DNA from: Thermodesulfovibrionales bacterium
Lineage (GTDB): Bacteria > Nitrospirota > Thermodesulfovibrionia > Thermodesulfovibrionales > SM23-35
NCBI GenBank assembly: GCA_030019415.1
Contig: JASEEX010000001.1
Location: 40,403 to 88,088 of the forward strand
Length of the DNA: 47,686 nt
Reading direction: 5' to 3'
Positions 19,000 through 29,589 of this stretch are shown here, one piece after another (positions within the stretch are counted from its first letter, which is position 1; each line of letters starts with the position of its first letter). Made by a program: the position numbers and the translations under genes. The notes below the pieces were generated by a model. That model made no database searches, was not told where the DNA came from, and saw nothing but the letters and a program-made list of their open reading frames with translations.

Positions 19000-20880
19000 T
19001 TATTTACTTATAGGTATTGGCTTCTCAGGGACTTTTATCTGTTTCCCAGAAACCTTAACCACTGCCGAAAAGCGCTTTGGACAAACATCAAAACATGTCC
19101 CGCATTTAATGCACCTTTCGTGGTTAATAACATGAATCAGTTTTTTGCCGCCAGAGATCGCCCCAACAGGGCAATTCTTGAAACAAATTCTGCATCCTTT
19201 ACATTTCTCCGGGAGAATGTAGAAAGAAATTAATTCTTTGCATACTAAAGCTGGACACCTTTTATTATTAATATGTTCTTCATACTCGCTACGAAAGTAA
19301 CGAATAGTAGTGAGTACCGGATTTGGTGCTGTCTGTCCCAGACCGCAAAGGGAGCCTAACTTAACAGTATTAGCCAATCTCTCTAATAGTTCAACATCAC
19401 CAGGCACTCCATCGCCTTTAGTTATCCGTTCCAAGATAATTAACATCTGTCTTGTCCCCACACGGCAAGGAACACACTTACCACAGGATTCTGCTTGGGT
19501 AAAGATAAGAAAATATCTGGCTATATCAACCACGCAGGTATCCTCGTCCATTACTATCATGCCACCTGAGCCCATGATAGAACCAGCATCAGCAAGAGAT
19601 TCATAATCAATAGGTAGATTGAGCATAGATGCTGGGAGACACCCACCAGAAGGCCCGCCAGTCTGTGCTGCTTTAAATTTCCTGCCGCCTGAAATCCCGC
19701 CGCCAATCTCATAAATAAGTTCACGTAATTCAATACCCATAGGCACTTCTACTAAACCAGAGTTGGCTATTTTCCCTGTCAAAGCGAAAACGACTGTCCC
19801 TTTGCTTTTTTCCGTTCCAATGCCTGAATACCAGTTACTGCCTTTAGCAATAATTACTGGTACACTGGCTAACGTTTTGACATTATTGATAATAGTAGGT
19901 TTTCCCCAAAGTCCAGAGATTGCTGGGAAGGGAGGGCGTGTGCGTGGCATTCCACGTTTACCTTCAATTGAGGCTATAAGGGCCGTTTCTTCTCCGCAGA
20001 CAAAGGCTCCAGCTCCTTCTTTGATCTTTATATGAAAATTGAAACCAGAACCTAAAATGTCGTTACCAAGGAAGCCATGCTCTTCCATTTGACGTAAGGC
20101 TATCCTTAATCTTTCCAAAGCTAACGGGTATTCAGCCCGGCAATAAATATAGCCCTGGTTAGCGCCAATAGCATAAGCACCGATAAGCATCCCTTCCAAG
20201 ACTGAATGAGGATCAGCTTCTAATATTGAGCGATCCATAAAGGCTCCGGGGTCACCTTCGTCAGCATTACAGATGATATATTTTTCATTGCCCGGTGACC
20301 TGTGACAGAGATCCCATTTGAGGCCGGTTAAAAAGCCAGCCCCACCTCGACCTCGAAGCCCGGAACTACTTATCTCAGAAATCACTTGTTCAGGGGTCAT
20401 CTCAGTAAGTACTTTCTTTAATGATTCATAACCACCAACAGCCAGATAATCACCTATATTTTCAGGATTAATGTGTCCACAGTTACGCAGAATGATACGT
20501 TGTTGCCGACTGTAAAAGGGAATATCCCGAGAGCAGGGTATGGTTTCTCCAGTCGAGGGATGGCGATAAAAGAGTCTATCAACAAACTTACCTTTTTTAA
20601 GATGTTGCTGAACAATGTCTGTTACATCTTCTTCTTTAACTTCTGAGTAAAAAATGCCACCGGGTTCAATGTCAACAATTGGACCACGTTGACAAAAGCC
20701 ATGACAGCCGGTGAAGTTGATGAGAACATTCTTAATCTTTAAACTATCCACCTGCTGCTTTAAGGATTTGTAAATATTGAGAGAACCACCAGAAATACAC
20801 CCCGTGCCCAAACAAACATGAACAATGTACCTCTTCTTTGATGTCCTATTTATTTTCCCCATAAGTTTGTAAAACCCCAC
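19000..20880 (-). CDS. NuoF/HydB-like NADH-binding flavoprotein with N-terminal thioredoxin-like 2Fe-2S and C-terminal 2x4Fe-4S
   Basis: GRGGAGFLTGLKW, CNADEGDPGAFMDRSILE, ESCGKCVPCRVGTRQM, CKGCRICFKNCP...CIKCGTCFDVCP. Confidence 0.92.
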   Translation of the reverse strand: MGFYKLMGKINRTSKKRYIVHVCLGTGCISGGSLNIYKSLKQQVDSLKIKNVLINFTGCHGFCQRGPIVDIEPGGIFYSEVKEEDVTDIVQQHLKKGKFVDRLFYRHPSTGETIPCSRDIPFYSRQQRIILRNCGHINPENIGDYLAVGGYESLKKVLTEMTPEQVISEISSSGLRGRGGAGFLTGLKWDLCHRSPGNEKYIICNADEGDPGAFMDRSILEADPHSVLEGMLIGAYAIGANQGYIYCRAEYPLALERLRIALRQMEEHGFLGNDILGSGFNFHIKIKEGAGAFVCGEETALIASIEGKRGMPRTRPPFPAISGLWGKPTIINNVKTLASVPVIIAKGSNWYSGIGTEKSKGTVVFALTGKIANSGLVEVPMGIELRELIYEIGGGISGGRKFKAAQTGGPSGGCLPASMLNLPIDYESLADAGSIMGSGGMIVMDEDTCVVDIARYFLIFTQAESCGKCVPCRVGTRQMLIILERITKGDGVPGDVELLERLANTVKLGSLCGLGQTAPNPVLTTIRYFRSEYEEHINNKRCPALVCKELISFYILPEKCKGCRICFKNCPVGAISGGKKLIHVINHERCIKCGTCFDVCPKRFSAVVKVSGKQIKVPEKPIPISK

Positions 20881-21307
20881 GAACCTTAGGTAATTTCATC
20901 TTTGTGTATACAGTTTTATCCACCACCATCACAGGAGCTAAGGCACAGCAACCCAGGCAGGCTACTCTTTCTAAACTAAATTTATAGTCCTCGGTCGTCT
21001 CTCCCGGTGAGACACCCAGTTCTCTTGTTACTTCGTCTAAAATACGCTCCCCACCGCTGACATGGCAAGCTGTCCCTAAACAAACTCTGATTACGTGATC
21101 GCCACATCTGGTAAAGCGAAATTGAGCATAAAAAGAGGCAACCCCGAAGACCTCAGTTTCTGACATTCGGGAAAACTTTGCTATCTCTGAAATCACTTCT
21201 TGAGATAAGTATCCTAATTTATCCTGGACTTTCTGAAGAATAGGGATTACTGCCCCTTTCTCTCCCTTATACTCATTGAATATTTCAACTAATTTGGTTA
21301 TAAACAT
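20846..21307 (-). CDS. NuoE/HydC-like thioredoxin-fold 2Fe-2S subunit
   Basis: VRVCLGTACHVSGGERIL...LERVACLGCCALAPVMVVD. Confidence 0.93.
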   Translation of the reverse strand: MFITKLVEIFNEYKGEKGAVIPILQKVQDKLGYLSQEVISEIAKFSRMSETEVFGVASFYAQFRFTRCGDHVIRVCLGTACHVSGGERILDEVTRELGVSPGETTEDYKFSLERVACLGCCALAPVMVVDKTVYTKMKLPKVRGVLQTYGENK

Positions 21308-21370
21308 TAGCCTCGAGTTCCATGGTGTTACCCATGGTGTTACCTGTGATTAAAGGATTTCACGAAAATT

Positions 21371-22798
21371 CTAAGTTCTCAGCTCTCTATATTCTTTGAC
21401 CAATTCTGTTAGCGCAGGTTTCGCATCACTGAATATCATGACTGTGTTGTCGTTAGCAAATAATGGGTTAGGTACCCCTGAGAATCCTGGACTTAGACTT
21501 CTTTTTATTACTATGACGCTCCGGCATTTATCTACGTCCAGTATTGGCATGCCATATAGCGGGGAATCTTTTGCATACCTTGCTGTAGGATTAACAACAT
21601 CGTTAGCACCAACAACTACAGCAACATCGGTATCAGGTAAAAGCTCGTTACTCTCTTCTAAGGTTTTTAATTTATCATAGGGCACATCAACCTCCGCAAG
21701 TAATACACTCATGTGTCCTGGCATACGACCTGCAACTGGATGAATAGCAAAATATACTTCTATACCATCTTTTTCAAGCTCAGCCATTAGATCTCTTACA
21801 GGACCTTGTGCCTGTGCTACAGCCAGACCATAACCTGGTACTATGGCGACCCTTTTTGATGCCTCAAGGATCATAACAGCTTCCTCAGGTGTTGTTGATT
21901 TTATTCTACCGGCGTAAATATCTTCACCGCCTTGCAGTTTGCTCATTTCTGGTGGTGTGATGTTTCCAAGAAGAATGCCGTAAAAATCTCTATTCATAGC
22001 CTTAGCCATTATACGTGTAAGTATCAACCCGGAAGCACCCACCAGAGAACCAACCATTATGAGACCATGAGTAAGGTATATAAATCCTACGGCACTTGCA
22101 GATAACCCAGCATACGATATAAATAATGCTATGATAACGGGCATGTCTGCACCGCCGACAGCTATGGTTAACGAGATAGCTAATAGTGAAGCAGATACAA
22201 GTATTCCGATAAGATAGTAAATATTATATGGATCATTAACGAGCAATATACCCGAGACTGCACTTATGGATAGAAGTAGAAGGTTTATAATATTTTTACC
22301 TGGTATAACCACTGGTCTTTCCGTAATAAGTCCTTGGAGTTTAGCAAATGCCATCATACTGCCCCAGAATGTTAAAGTACCTATAAATGTGCCGACTGAG
22401 ATCGCTGAATAAAAATGCAGTGATGTTACATTTCTCGGCAATTCTTTCTGTATAAATGCTGACACACCAACAAGGGCTGAAACTGCACCACCGAATCCAT
22501 TTAATATGGCAACATACTGCGGTATTGCCCGCAGATCCAGTGCATAAGCAGAAATAGCACCTATTATTGACCCAATTGCAAGACCTATTATGATTAATTT
22601 ATAAGTAAGGATACCATGATACATCAGTGTAATAGTTATAGCTATAAGCATTCCTACAGCACTTACAACGTTGCCCCTTCTGGCAGTTCTTGGAGATGTC
22701 AGTAATCTCAACCCAAAGATGAAGAACAGGACAGTTATAAGATAAAACACCGCCTGATATTTATTAGCCACGTTTCTTATAATGTTTACAATATCCAA
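21371..22798 (-). CDS. pntB: NAD(P) transhydrogenase subunit beta
   Basis: VAIVPGYGLAVAQAQGPVRDL, FAIHPVAGRMPGHMSVLLAEVDVPYD, VVVGANDVVNP. Confidence 0.96.
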   Translation of the reverse strand: MDIVNIIRNVANKYQAVFYLITVLFFIFGLRLLTSPRTARRGNVVSAVGMLIAITITLMYHGILTYKLIIIGLAIGSIIGAISAYALDLRAIPQYVAILNGFGGAVSALVGVSAFIQKELPRNVTSLHFYSAISVGTFIGTLTFWGSMMAFAKLQGLITERPVVIPGKNIINLLLLSISAVSGILLVNDPYNIYYLIGILVSASLLAISLTIAVGGADMPVIIALFISYAGLSASAVGFIYLTHGLIMVGSLVGASGLILTRIMAKAMNRDFYGILLGNITPPEMSKLQGGEDIYAGRIKSTTPEEAVMILEASKRVAIVPGYGLAVAQAQGPVRDLMAELEKDGIEVYFAIHPVAGRMPGHMSVLLAEVDVPYDKLKTLEESNELLPDTDVAVVVGANDVVNPTARYAKDSPLYGMPILDVDKCRSVIVIKRSLSPGFSGVPNPLFANDNTVMIFSDAKPALTELVKEYRELRT

Positions 22799-22856
22799 TT
22801 TAAATCCTTCCTTATATTACAGTTAAGTGAAAAATAGTTTGGAGTTAAAGGGAGGT

Positions 22857-23147
22857 CTACTTTTTCTTTTTATTACCTTTGAACATACTTAACATTCTAT
22901 CCGCTATCAAGTATCCACCTACCACATTAACAGTCCCAAGTAATAAAGCAGAAAAACCAAGTATCCGAGCAGATAAAGTGTTACCTGTTCCAGCAGCCTC
23001 AATTGCACTTACCACCATTATAGCGGCCATAGCATGCGAAGCAACAACCAGTGGTGTATGTAATATAGGTGGAACTTTTGTTACAACCTCAAAACCAATT
23101 ATCAAAGCTAATACAAACAAAATTAAAGCAGCCATCAGTGGATCCAT
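22857..23147 (-). CDS. pntAb: NAD(P) transhydrogenase subunit alpha part 2
   Basis: Small 3-TM protein; GFEVVTKVPPILHTPLVVASHAMAAI; between pntAa and pntB. Confidence 0.9.
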   Translation of the reverse strand: MDPLMAALILFVLALIIGFEVVTKVPPILHTPLVVASHAMAAIMVVSAIEAAGTGNTLSARILGFSALLLGTVNVVGGYLIADRMLSMFKGNKKKK

Positions 23148-24310
23148 TAAAACCTCCCCTGAGATTTTGCTAGAGCTTGTTTTACAATATCACTGATAAT
23201 TTCACCATTCTGTGTAACAAGTGTACCTCTTACTATTTCATCAGATGTGTCTATATTTAACTGTCTATCTTTTACAATGAGTTGCAAGAAATTTTTTATG
23301 TTGTTGGAATACATCTGGCTTGCATGTACTGGTATATCACTCGGTGCATTAACGAGACCTACTATTTTCACACCGTTATAATCTACAATTTCACCGGGTC
23401 TGGTAAGTTCGCAATTTCCTCCCTTTTCTGCTGCTAAATCAATTACAACTGATCCAGATTTCATTCTTTTTACCATCTCCTCTGTTACGAGTACAGGGGC
23501 TTTCTTACCAGGAACTGAAGCAGTGGTTATGACTACATCTGATGCTTCTATAACTTTTAACATCATCTCCCTTTGTTTTTTATAAAATTCTTCCGACATT
23601 GCTTTAGCATATCCTGATCTATCGCTTGCTTCTTTCGTTTCAAGACCAAGTTCTATAAACTTGGCGCCCAAACTTTGTACCTGCTCTTTTACTTCAGGTC
23701 TTACATCGTATGCTTCAACAATAGCACCGATTTTTCTTGCAACAGCTATTGCCTGTAATCCAGCGACTCCAATCCCTATTATAAATACTTTTGCAGGCAG
23801 GAGAGTACCAGCAGCTGTCATCAGCATTGGAAATATCTTTGAGTATATATCCGCAGCAACAATAACAGCTCTATATCCTGCTATAGTTGCCATTGAACTT
23901 AGAACATCCATACCTTGTGCCCTTGTTATTCGTGGCATCAATTCCATTGCAAACGCTGTAACTCCAGATTCAGCAACTTTCTGGATTATGTCGGGATTGG
24001 CTAGTGGTTCCATCATACCGACTATAGTTGCATCTTTCTTTATAACATTTAGATCGCTGAGGTTGTTTTTATCAGCACCGGGTCCTCTTACATAACATAT
24101 TATATCAGCATTCCTTAAAACCTCTTCTCTGCTTGAGACAACCTCAGCACCTGCTTTTTTGTAATCACCATCGCTTATGAAGGCTCCGAGACCAGCACCA
24201 CTCTGAACAACAACATCAAGACCAAGTTTTTTTAGATTCGCAACATTTTGAGGTATGACTGCAACTCTCCTCTCATTAGGAAAAGTCTCTTTAACTACTC
24301 CTAACTTCAT
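23147..24310 (-). CDS. pntAa: NAD(P) transhydrogenase subunit alpha part 1 (start likely at MKLGVVKE rather than 24325)
   Basis: MKLGVVKETFPNERRVAVIPQNV; IGIGVAGLQAIAVARKIGAIVEAYDVRPEVKEQV; family architecture. Confidence 0.95.
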   Translation of the reverse strand: MKLGVVKETFPNERRVAVIPQNVANLKKLGLDVVVQSGAGLGAFISDGDYKKAGAEVVSSREEVLRNADIICYVRGPGADKNNLSDLNVIKKDATIVGMMEPLANPDIIQKVAESGVTAFAMELMPRITRAQGMDVLSSMATIAGYRAVIVAADIYSKIFPMLMTAAGTLLPAKVFIIGIGVAGLQAIAVARKIGAIVEAYDVRPEVKEQVQSLGAKFIELGLETKEASDRSGYAKAMSEEFYKKQREMMLKVIEASDVVITTASVPGKKAPVLVTEEMVKRMKSGSVVIDLAAEKGGNCELTRPGEIVDYNGVKIVGLVNAPSDIPVHASQMYSNNIKNFLQLIVKDRQLNIDTSDEIVRGTLVTQNGEIISDIVKQALAKSQGRF

Positions 24311-24428
24311 ATACCCGCTCCTCATGCTAAGAATTTGCGGATATAAAGTCTATATGAACGGGTCAAAAATTGCAAGGAAGGGAGCTCAACCTGATTTTAA
24401 AATTTCAAGAATGGTTCTAATTTTTTAC

Positions 24429-24458
24429 TTGACAAAGACTGACGCTTTTAAGTATAAC
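24429..24458 (+). promoter_or_regulatory. Sigma-70-like promoter of the nuo operon
   Basis: TTGACA (24429-24434), 18-nt spacer, TATAAC (24453-24458), 10 nt before the nuoA ATG. Confidence 0.65.
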
Positions 24459-24468
24459 ATAAACGCTT

Positions 24469-24843
24469 ATGCCCGGAACCTACATACCATCAGAGTATTT
24501 GCCTGTCCTTATCTTCCTGATGGTCTCAGTGACCCTCGGTTTTGCCCTTTTATTAATTTCTTCAGGGATATTAGGTCTAAAAAGGGCATATTCAGAAAAA
24601 TTCACCCCTTATGAGTCAGGTGTTCCTCCTGTTGGGGAACCACGCTACAGGTTCTCCGTCCGATTCTACATAATTGCTATGCTCTTCGTAATATTCGATA
24701 TTGAAGCTGTTTACCTTTACCCATGGGCAATAGTATTCGACAAAATCGGGTTATATGCATTTATTGAAATGGTCATCTTTATCGTAATACTTCTTGTAGG
24801 TTTCATTTACGTATGGAAAAAGGAGGGCTTTAAGTGGGATTGA
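24469..24843 (+). CDS. nuoA: NADH-quinone oxidoreductase subunit A
   Basis: [40 protein letters not shown]. Confidence 0.96.
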   Translation: MPGTYIPSEYLPVLIFLMVSVTLGFALLLISSGILGLKRAYSEKFTPYESGVPPVGEPRYRFSVRFYIIAMLFVIFDIEAVYLYPWAIVFDKIGLYAFIEMVIFIVILLVGFIYVWKKEGFKWD

Positions 24844-25358
24844 TTGAGATATCTGTTCCGGGGCTCATTGAGGTAGAAAAGGGCACAAAGGTACTACCTC
24901 CAAATGTTATTTTAACATCATTTAACAAGGTAGTTAACTGGTCAAGGTTTTCATCCCTCTGGCCCATGACATTCGGGCTTGCATGTTGTGCGATAGAGAT
25001 GATGACTACAGGCTCAAGTCATTATGACCTTGATAGAATGGGTATCATATTCAGGGCTTCCCCAAGGCAGTCAGACTGCTTGATTGTTGCTGGAACTGTA
25101 ACAAAAAAGATAGCCTCTGTAGTGAGGAGGGTCTATGACCAGATGCCAGAACCCAGATATGTGATTGCAATGGGAAGCTGTGCCTGTACTGGCAATATAT
25201 ATAATGTTTACAGTGTAGTTCAAGGGGTTGATACCTTCCTGCCTGTTGATGTATATATACCAGGTTGTCCACCAAGGCCAGAGGCATTTATCGACGGAAT
25301 TATCAGGCTTCAGGAGAAGATGAGAAGGGAACAGTTCAGGTGGAGCCACTGGAGGTAA
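24834..25358 (+). CDS. nuoB: NADH-quinone oxidoreductase subunit B
   Basis: [16 protein letters not shown]...[38 protein letters not shown]. Confidence 0.97.
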   Translation: MGLIEISVPGLIEVEKGTKVLPPNVILTSFNKVVNWSRFSSLWPMTFGLACCAIEMMTTGSSHYDLDRMGIIFRASPRQSDCLIVAGTVTKKIASVVRRVYDQMPEPRYVIAMGSCACTGNIYNVYSVVQGVDTFLPVDVYIPGCPPRPEAFIDGIIRLQEKMRREQFRWSHWR

Positions 25359-25362
25359 AGAT

Positions 25363-25896
25363 ATGGAACCACAGGAGATAGCAGAGAAGATCAAAGAAAG
25401 ATTCCCTGATGAGGTTATTGATATAACCAGCTTTAGAGATCAGGTTTCTGTCATCGCAAAGAAAGAAAGAATCGTTGATATATGTAGATATCTCCATGAT
25501 GACCCCCATCTACATTTTGATTTTCTTGTAGATCTCTGTGGTGTTGATTACCTTGATAAAAAAGTTCCGAGATTCGAGGTTGTATATAACCTTTATTCCA
25601 TAAAATATCGCCACAGGATACGGTTAAAGGCACAGGTTCCTGAGGATAACCCACGTATCGATACCGTGACATCTATGTGGGCAGGTGCTAACTGGCATGA
25701 GAGGGAATGTTTTGATATGTATGGCATAGTATTCAGAGGTCATCCTGACCTAAGGAGGATCCTCATGCCTGAGGATTGGGAAGGTTATCCATTGAGAAAA
25801 GATTATCCTGTTAAAGGTCCTGAGAAGGAATGGCCTGGATTTCAGGAGGTGCTTGATAAGGCAAAGGCATTCAGGGAGTTTGAATGGAAGAAATAA
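25363..25896 (+). CDS. nuoC: NADH-quinone oxidoreductase subunit C
   Basis: [40 protein letters not shown]. Confidence 0.97.
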   Translation: MEPQEIAEKIKERFPDEVIDITSFRDQVSVIAKKERIVDICRYLHDDPHLHFDFLVDLCGVDYLDKKVPRFEVVYNLYSIKYRHRIRLKAQVPEDNPRIDTVTSMWAGANWHERECFDMYGIVFRGHPDLRRILMPEDWEGYPLRKDYPVKGPEKEWPGFQEVLDKAKAFREFEWKK

Positions 25897-27125
25897 GCAG
25901 GAACCAGCCACCATCTGATATCAGGATAGCACCTGAACTTCATACAAGGGAAATAACCCTGAACATGGGGCCTCAGCACCCTGCTACCCATGGAGTTTTA
26001 AGACTGGTGCTTGAACTTGATGGTGAGACAATTGTTAAATGCACTCCATATGTGGGTTACCTTCATAGAGGCACTGAGAAACTCGGTGAAAACAGGACAT
26101 ATCTTTCTGCCCTTCCCCTTACCGACCGTTTAGATTATGTTTCTTCAATGAATAACAATATCGGCTATGTTGTTGCTGTTGAAAGACTCCTTGGAATAGA
26201 GCCACCTGAAAGGGCAAAGTTTATAAGGACTATGGTGGCTGAAATGGGAAGGATATCGAACCATCTCCTCTGGCTCGGAACCCATGCACTCGATATAGGT
26301 GCCATAACACCATTCCTCTATGTCTTCAGAGAAAGGGAAAGGATAATGGACCTCTTTGAGGAACTATGCGGAGCAAGGCTTACTGTAAGTTATCCGAGGA
26401 TTGGAGGTGTCAGGAATGATGTATCCCAGAAATTCCTCGATGACCTCTATGCCTTCACAGAGGAGTTTCCAGGAAGGATAGATGAGTACGAAACCCTTTT
26501 GACCGTAAACAGGATATGGCTAAGGAGGACAAAGGGAGTCGGCGTTATCCCAGCGGAGGAGGCTATTAACTGGGGGCTTACAGGCCCTGTATTGAGGGGC
26601 TCAGGCGTTAGATATGATATAAGGAAGTTTGCACCCTATGACGCATATGATAAGGTTGAGTTTGAAATTCCTATAGGCTACAATGGCGATGTATATGACA
26701 GATATATGGTCAGGATAATAGAGATGGGGCAGGCAAACAGGATAATAAGGCAGTGTATTGAAAAATTGCCGAAAGGCCCCATAACGATTGATAGCCCTTT
26801 TACCCTTCCACCAAAGGGGTCTTTATCAAGGAGAGATAAGGAACGCTTTAATAAAGACTATTACAGCCGTCATTTTGTCTTAGCTAAGAGTGGTCCTAAA
26901 GAAGCTCCTCAGGGAGAAATCTATGTTGCAACAGAGGTGCCAAAAGGCGAACTCGGCTTTTACTTTATAAGCGATGGCACGGGGAGGCCTTACAGGATGA
27001 GGATAAGGGCACCATCTTTTGTGCATGCCTCTGCATTGCCAAGGTTGTGTGAAGGAGGCCTCGTGGCAGATGTTATTTCGAATATCGGCTCTATTGATAT
27101 AGTTTTGGGAGAATGTGATAGATAG
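25884..27125 (+). CDS. nuoD: NADH-quinone oxidoreductase subunit D
   Basis: [45 protein letters not shown]-term DIVLGECDR. Confidence 0.98.
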   Translation: MEEISRNQPPSDIRIAPELHTREITLNMGPQHPATHGVLRLVLELDGETIVKCTPYVGYLHRGTEKLGENRTYLSALPLTDRLDYVSSMNNNIGYVVAVERLLGIEPPERAKFIRTMVAEMGRISNHLLWLGTHALDIGAITPFLYVFRERERIMDLFEELCGARLTVSYPRIGGVRNDVSQKFLDDLYAFTEEFPGRIDEYETLLTVNRIWLRRTKGVGVIPAEEAINWGLTGPVLRGSGVRYDIRKFAPYDAYDKVEFEIPIGYNGDVYDRYMVRIIEMGQANRIIRQCIEKLPKGPITIDSPFTLPPKGSLSRRDKERFNKDYYSRHFVLAKSGPKEAPQGEIYVATEVPKGELGFYFISDGTGRPYRMRIRAPSFVHASALPRLCEGGLVADVISNIGSIDIVLGECDR

Positions 27126-27133
27126 GGATAGAA

Positions 27134-28198
27134 ATGTTTGAAAATATAATCCGACCTGAGACTTTAGAACCCATAGTAAGGTCCGTAATAAACATTGGAA
27201 TCATCCTCATTAACATAGCAATTATAGTTGGCATAGCACTCTTTCATGTTGCCTATGCTACCTATTTTGAAAGAAAGACAATAGGCCATATGCAGGTGAG
27301 GCTGGGCCCTATAGAGGTTGGCCCCCACGGTATACTTCAGCCCATCGCAGATGGCTTAAAATTGCTCTTCAAGGAGGATGTCATCCCTCAGGTTGCAGAC
27401 AGAACAGTATTCTATATCGCTCCTGTTATATTTTTTACTGCGGCCATGACTTCTTTAGCCGTTATCCCCTTCTTTGAGAAATTTGTTATTGCTGATATAA
27501 ATATTGGCCTCCTGTTTCTCTTTGCCATGTCCTCACTGGGTGCTTATGGAATCGTTATGTCTGGTTGGGCTTCAAACTCAAAATACGCCTTTTTAGGTGG
27601 GCTGAGGTCAGCAGCCCAGGTCTTAAGTTATGAGATAGCTATGGGGCTAAGCCTTGTGGGAGTTATGATTATGGCAGGTTCTTTAAACCTTTCGGAGATA
27701 GTAAAGGCCCAGCAGACTTATCCCCTCGGGCTCTACCTGATTCCACAGATTCTCGGATTTGGGGTATTCCTGATAGCTATGTTTGCAGAGACGGGCAGGT
27801 GCCCCTTTGACCTTCCAGAGGCAGAAAGTGAACTTGTTGCAGGGTATTTTGTTGAATACAGCGGTTTCAGGTTTGCATTGTTCTTCCTCGGAGAATATAT
27901 TGGGATGTTCATAATGTCAAGTATTGCGGTGGTATGTTTCCTCGGGGGCTGGACAGTTCCTCAGTTTATCCTCGGGATTCCCCTTATCGGTGACATCCTT
28001 TCAAAGATACCTAACATAATCTGGTTCTTGTTAAAGGTTTACTTCTTTATATTCCTTTATTACTGGGTAAGGGCGACTGTTCCAAGATACAGATATGACC
28101 AGCTTATGGCTATAGGTTGGAAGATACTCATACCTGTTGCACTGGCAAACATAGTAATAACAGGATTAATAAAACTATGGGTTAAAGGCATGATTTAA
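27134..28198 (+). CDS. nuoH: NADH-quinone oxidoreductase subunit H
   Basis: ERKTIGHMQVRLGPIEVGPHGILQPIADGLKLLFKED; AETGRCPFDLPEAESELVAGYFVEYSG. Confidence 0.98.
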   Translation: MFENIIRPETLEPIVRSVINIGIILINIAIIVGIALFHVAYATYFERKTIGHMQVRLGPIEVGPHGILQPIADGLKLLFKEDVIPQVADRTVFYIAPVIFFTAAMTSLAVIPFFEKFVIADINIGLLFLFAMSSLGAYGIVMSGWASNSKYAFLGGLRSAAQVLSYEIAMGLSLVGVMIMAGSLNLSEIVKAQQTYPLGLYLIPQILGFGVFLIAMFAETGRCPFDLPEAESELVAGYFVEYSGFRFALFFLGEYIGMFIMSSIAVVCFLGGWTVPQFILGIPLIGDILSKIPNIIWFLLKVYFFIFLYYWVRATVPRYRYDQLMAIGWKILIPVALANIVITGLIKLWVKGMI

Positions 28199-28199
28199 A

Positions 28200-28730
28200 A
28201 TGACAACCAAGGAACTTATCAGAAAGATATTTTTTGTGGAGATATTTAAGGGCATGGCCCTGACTTTTAGCAGGTTGTTCACACACGCCGTTACAAGGCG
28301 CTATCCCCATAAGATTAGGAGACCTGCTCAACCAGGTTTCAGGGGGCTACATGCCTGGTCAGGGGAGAGATGTGTGGGCTGTAAACTTTGCGCCGGGATC
28401 TGCCCGTCGCAGTGCATTTACATTGCCACGGAGACAGATAAGGAAACAAAAAAGCTTGTTGTTAAAAAATACGATATAGAAGTCCTTAGATGCCTTTTCT
28501 GCAGTTTTTGTGTAGAGGCGTGTCCGGAGGGCGCTTTAGCCCTCACAGAACATTACGAATATGCTGATTATTCGAGAGAGGCCCTGTACATGACAATGGA
28601 GAAGCTTCAGGCAAACTGGGATAAATATATGGCGGGAAAGGTGGAGGATTATTTCAAGAGATTCTGGGGACCAAGGCCTGAAGACTTTAGTACTCCAGAA
28701 GAACAGGCTGTCTTCAGAGGAAGGAAATAA
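28200..28730 (+). CDS. nuoI: NADH-quinone oxidoreductase subunit I
   Basis: CVGCKLCAGICPSQCIYI and CLFCSFCVEACPEGALAL. Confidence 0.96.
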   Translation: MTTKELIRKIFFVEIFKGMALTFSRLFTHAVTRRYPHKIRRPAQPGFRGLHAWSGERCVGCKLCAGICPSQCIYIATETDKETKKLVVKKYDIEVLRCLFCSFCVEACPEGALALTEHYEYADYSREALYMTMEKLQANWDKYMAGKVEDYFKRFWGPRPEDFSTPEEQAVFRGRK

Positions 28731-29242
28731 TGCTTCCCGAATTATTCTTTGCGTATTTTGCAGTTACCATCGTCCTCTTTTCGATATTTGTTGTCACTGC
28801 CAGAAATCCAGTTCATAGTGTCCTGTGGATGCTCCTGCTGTTCTTTCATATCGCAGGACTTTACCTCTTCCTGAATGCCGAGTTTATCGCAGCAATACAG
28901 ATAATTATTTATGCAGGGGCAATACTCGTGCTTTACCTCTTTGTTGTTTTTCTTCTGAATCTCAGGGAGGAATTAAAGATATACAGGTTTATTGGTGGAT
29001 GGCCTTCAGGGTTAACCTTTGGTATTGCACTCCTTGCGGTCATTATACTGTCAATACGATCATTCATAGCCGCTCCTCCGGGAAAATATTCAATAAATCT
29101 CATAAGGGAAGAGACTCATACAAAGGCCCTTGCAAAACTTTTATACACAGACTACCTCTTCCCCTTCGAGATAATATCAGTCATACTTTTAGTGGCAATA
29201 GTTGGCGTTATAGTCCTTGCAAAAAGGAGGCTTAAGACCTGA
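28730..29242 (+). CDS. nuoJ: NADH-quinone oxidoreductase subunit J
   Basis: [53 protein letters not shown]. Confidence 0.95.
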   Translation: MLPELFFAYFAVTIVLFSIFVVTARNPVHSVLWMLLLFFHIAGLYLFLNAEFIAAIQIIIYAGAILVLYLFVVFLLNLREELKIYRFIGGWPSGLTFGIALLAVIILSIRSFIAAPPGKYSINLIREETHTKALAKLLYTDYLFPFEIISVILLVAIVGVIVLAKRRLKT

Positions 29243-29243
29243 A

Positions 29244-29546
29244 ATGGTCCCTTTAAACTGGTATATGTTACTCAGCGCCGTGGTTTTCACAATAGGGGTA
29301 ACGGGATTCCTCATGAGGAGAAACATAATCATTATGCTCATGTCAATTGAGTTGATGTTAAATGGTGTAAATATAAATCTGGTTGCCCTCAGCCATTACC
29401 TTCAGGATATGCGGGGCCAGATACTGACGTTTTTCGTGATTTCTGTTGCAGCTGCCGAGGCTGCTATTGGATTAGCCATAATCATTGCGTTATTCAGAAA
29501 CAAGGCCACAGCCCATGTGGATGAAGTACAGGAGATGAAGGGATGA
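29244..29546 (+). CDS. nuoK: NADH-quinone oxidoreductase subunit K (start refined to ATG 29244)
   Basis: [33 protein letters not shown]...[17 protein letters not shown]. Confidence 0.95.
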   Translation: MVPLNWYMLLSAVVFTIGVTGFLMRRNIIIMLMSIELMLNGVNINLVALSHYLQDMRGQILTFFVISVAAAEAAIGLAIIIALFRNKATAHVDEVQEMKG

Positions 29547-29557
29547 TACAAATAAAA

Positions 29558-29585
29558 AGTTTAAAGTTAAAAGTTAAAAGGTTTA
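29558..29585. repeat. 7-nt tandem array, 4 units (agtttaa agttaaa agttaaa aggttta)
   Basis: Period-7 repeat between nuoK and nuoL. Confidence 0.75.
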
Positions 29586-29589
29586 AGAC

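Noticed and set aside
23661-24095. 144-aa plus-strand ORF opposite pntAa
   Set aside because: Shadow ORF of a clear pntAa gene.
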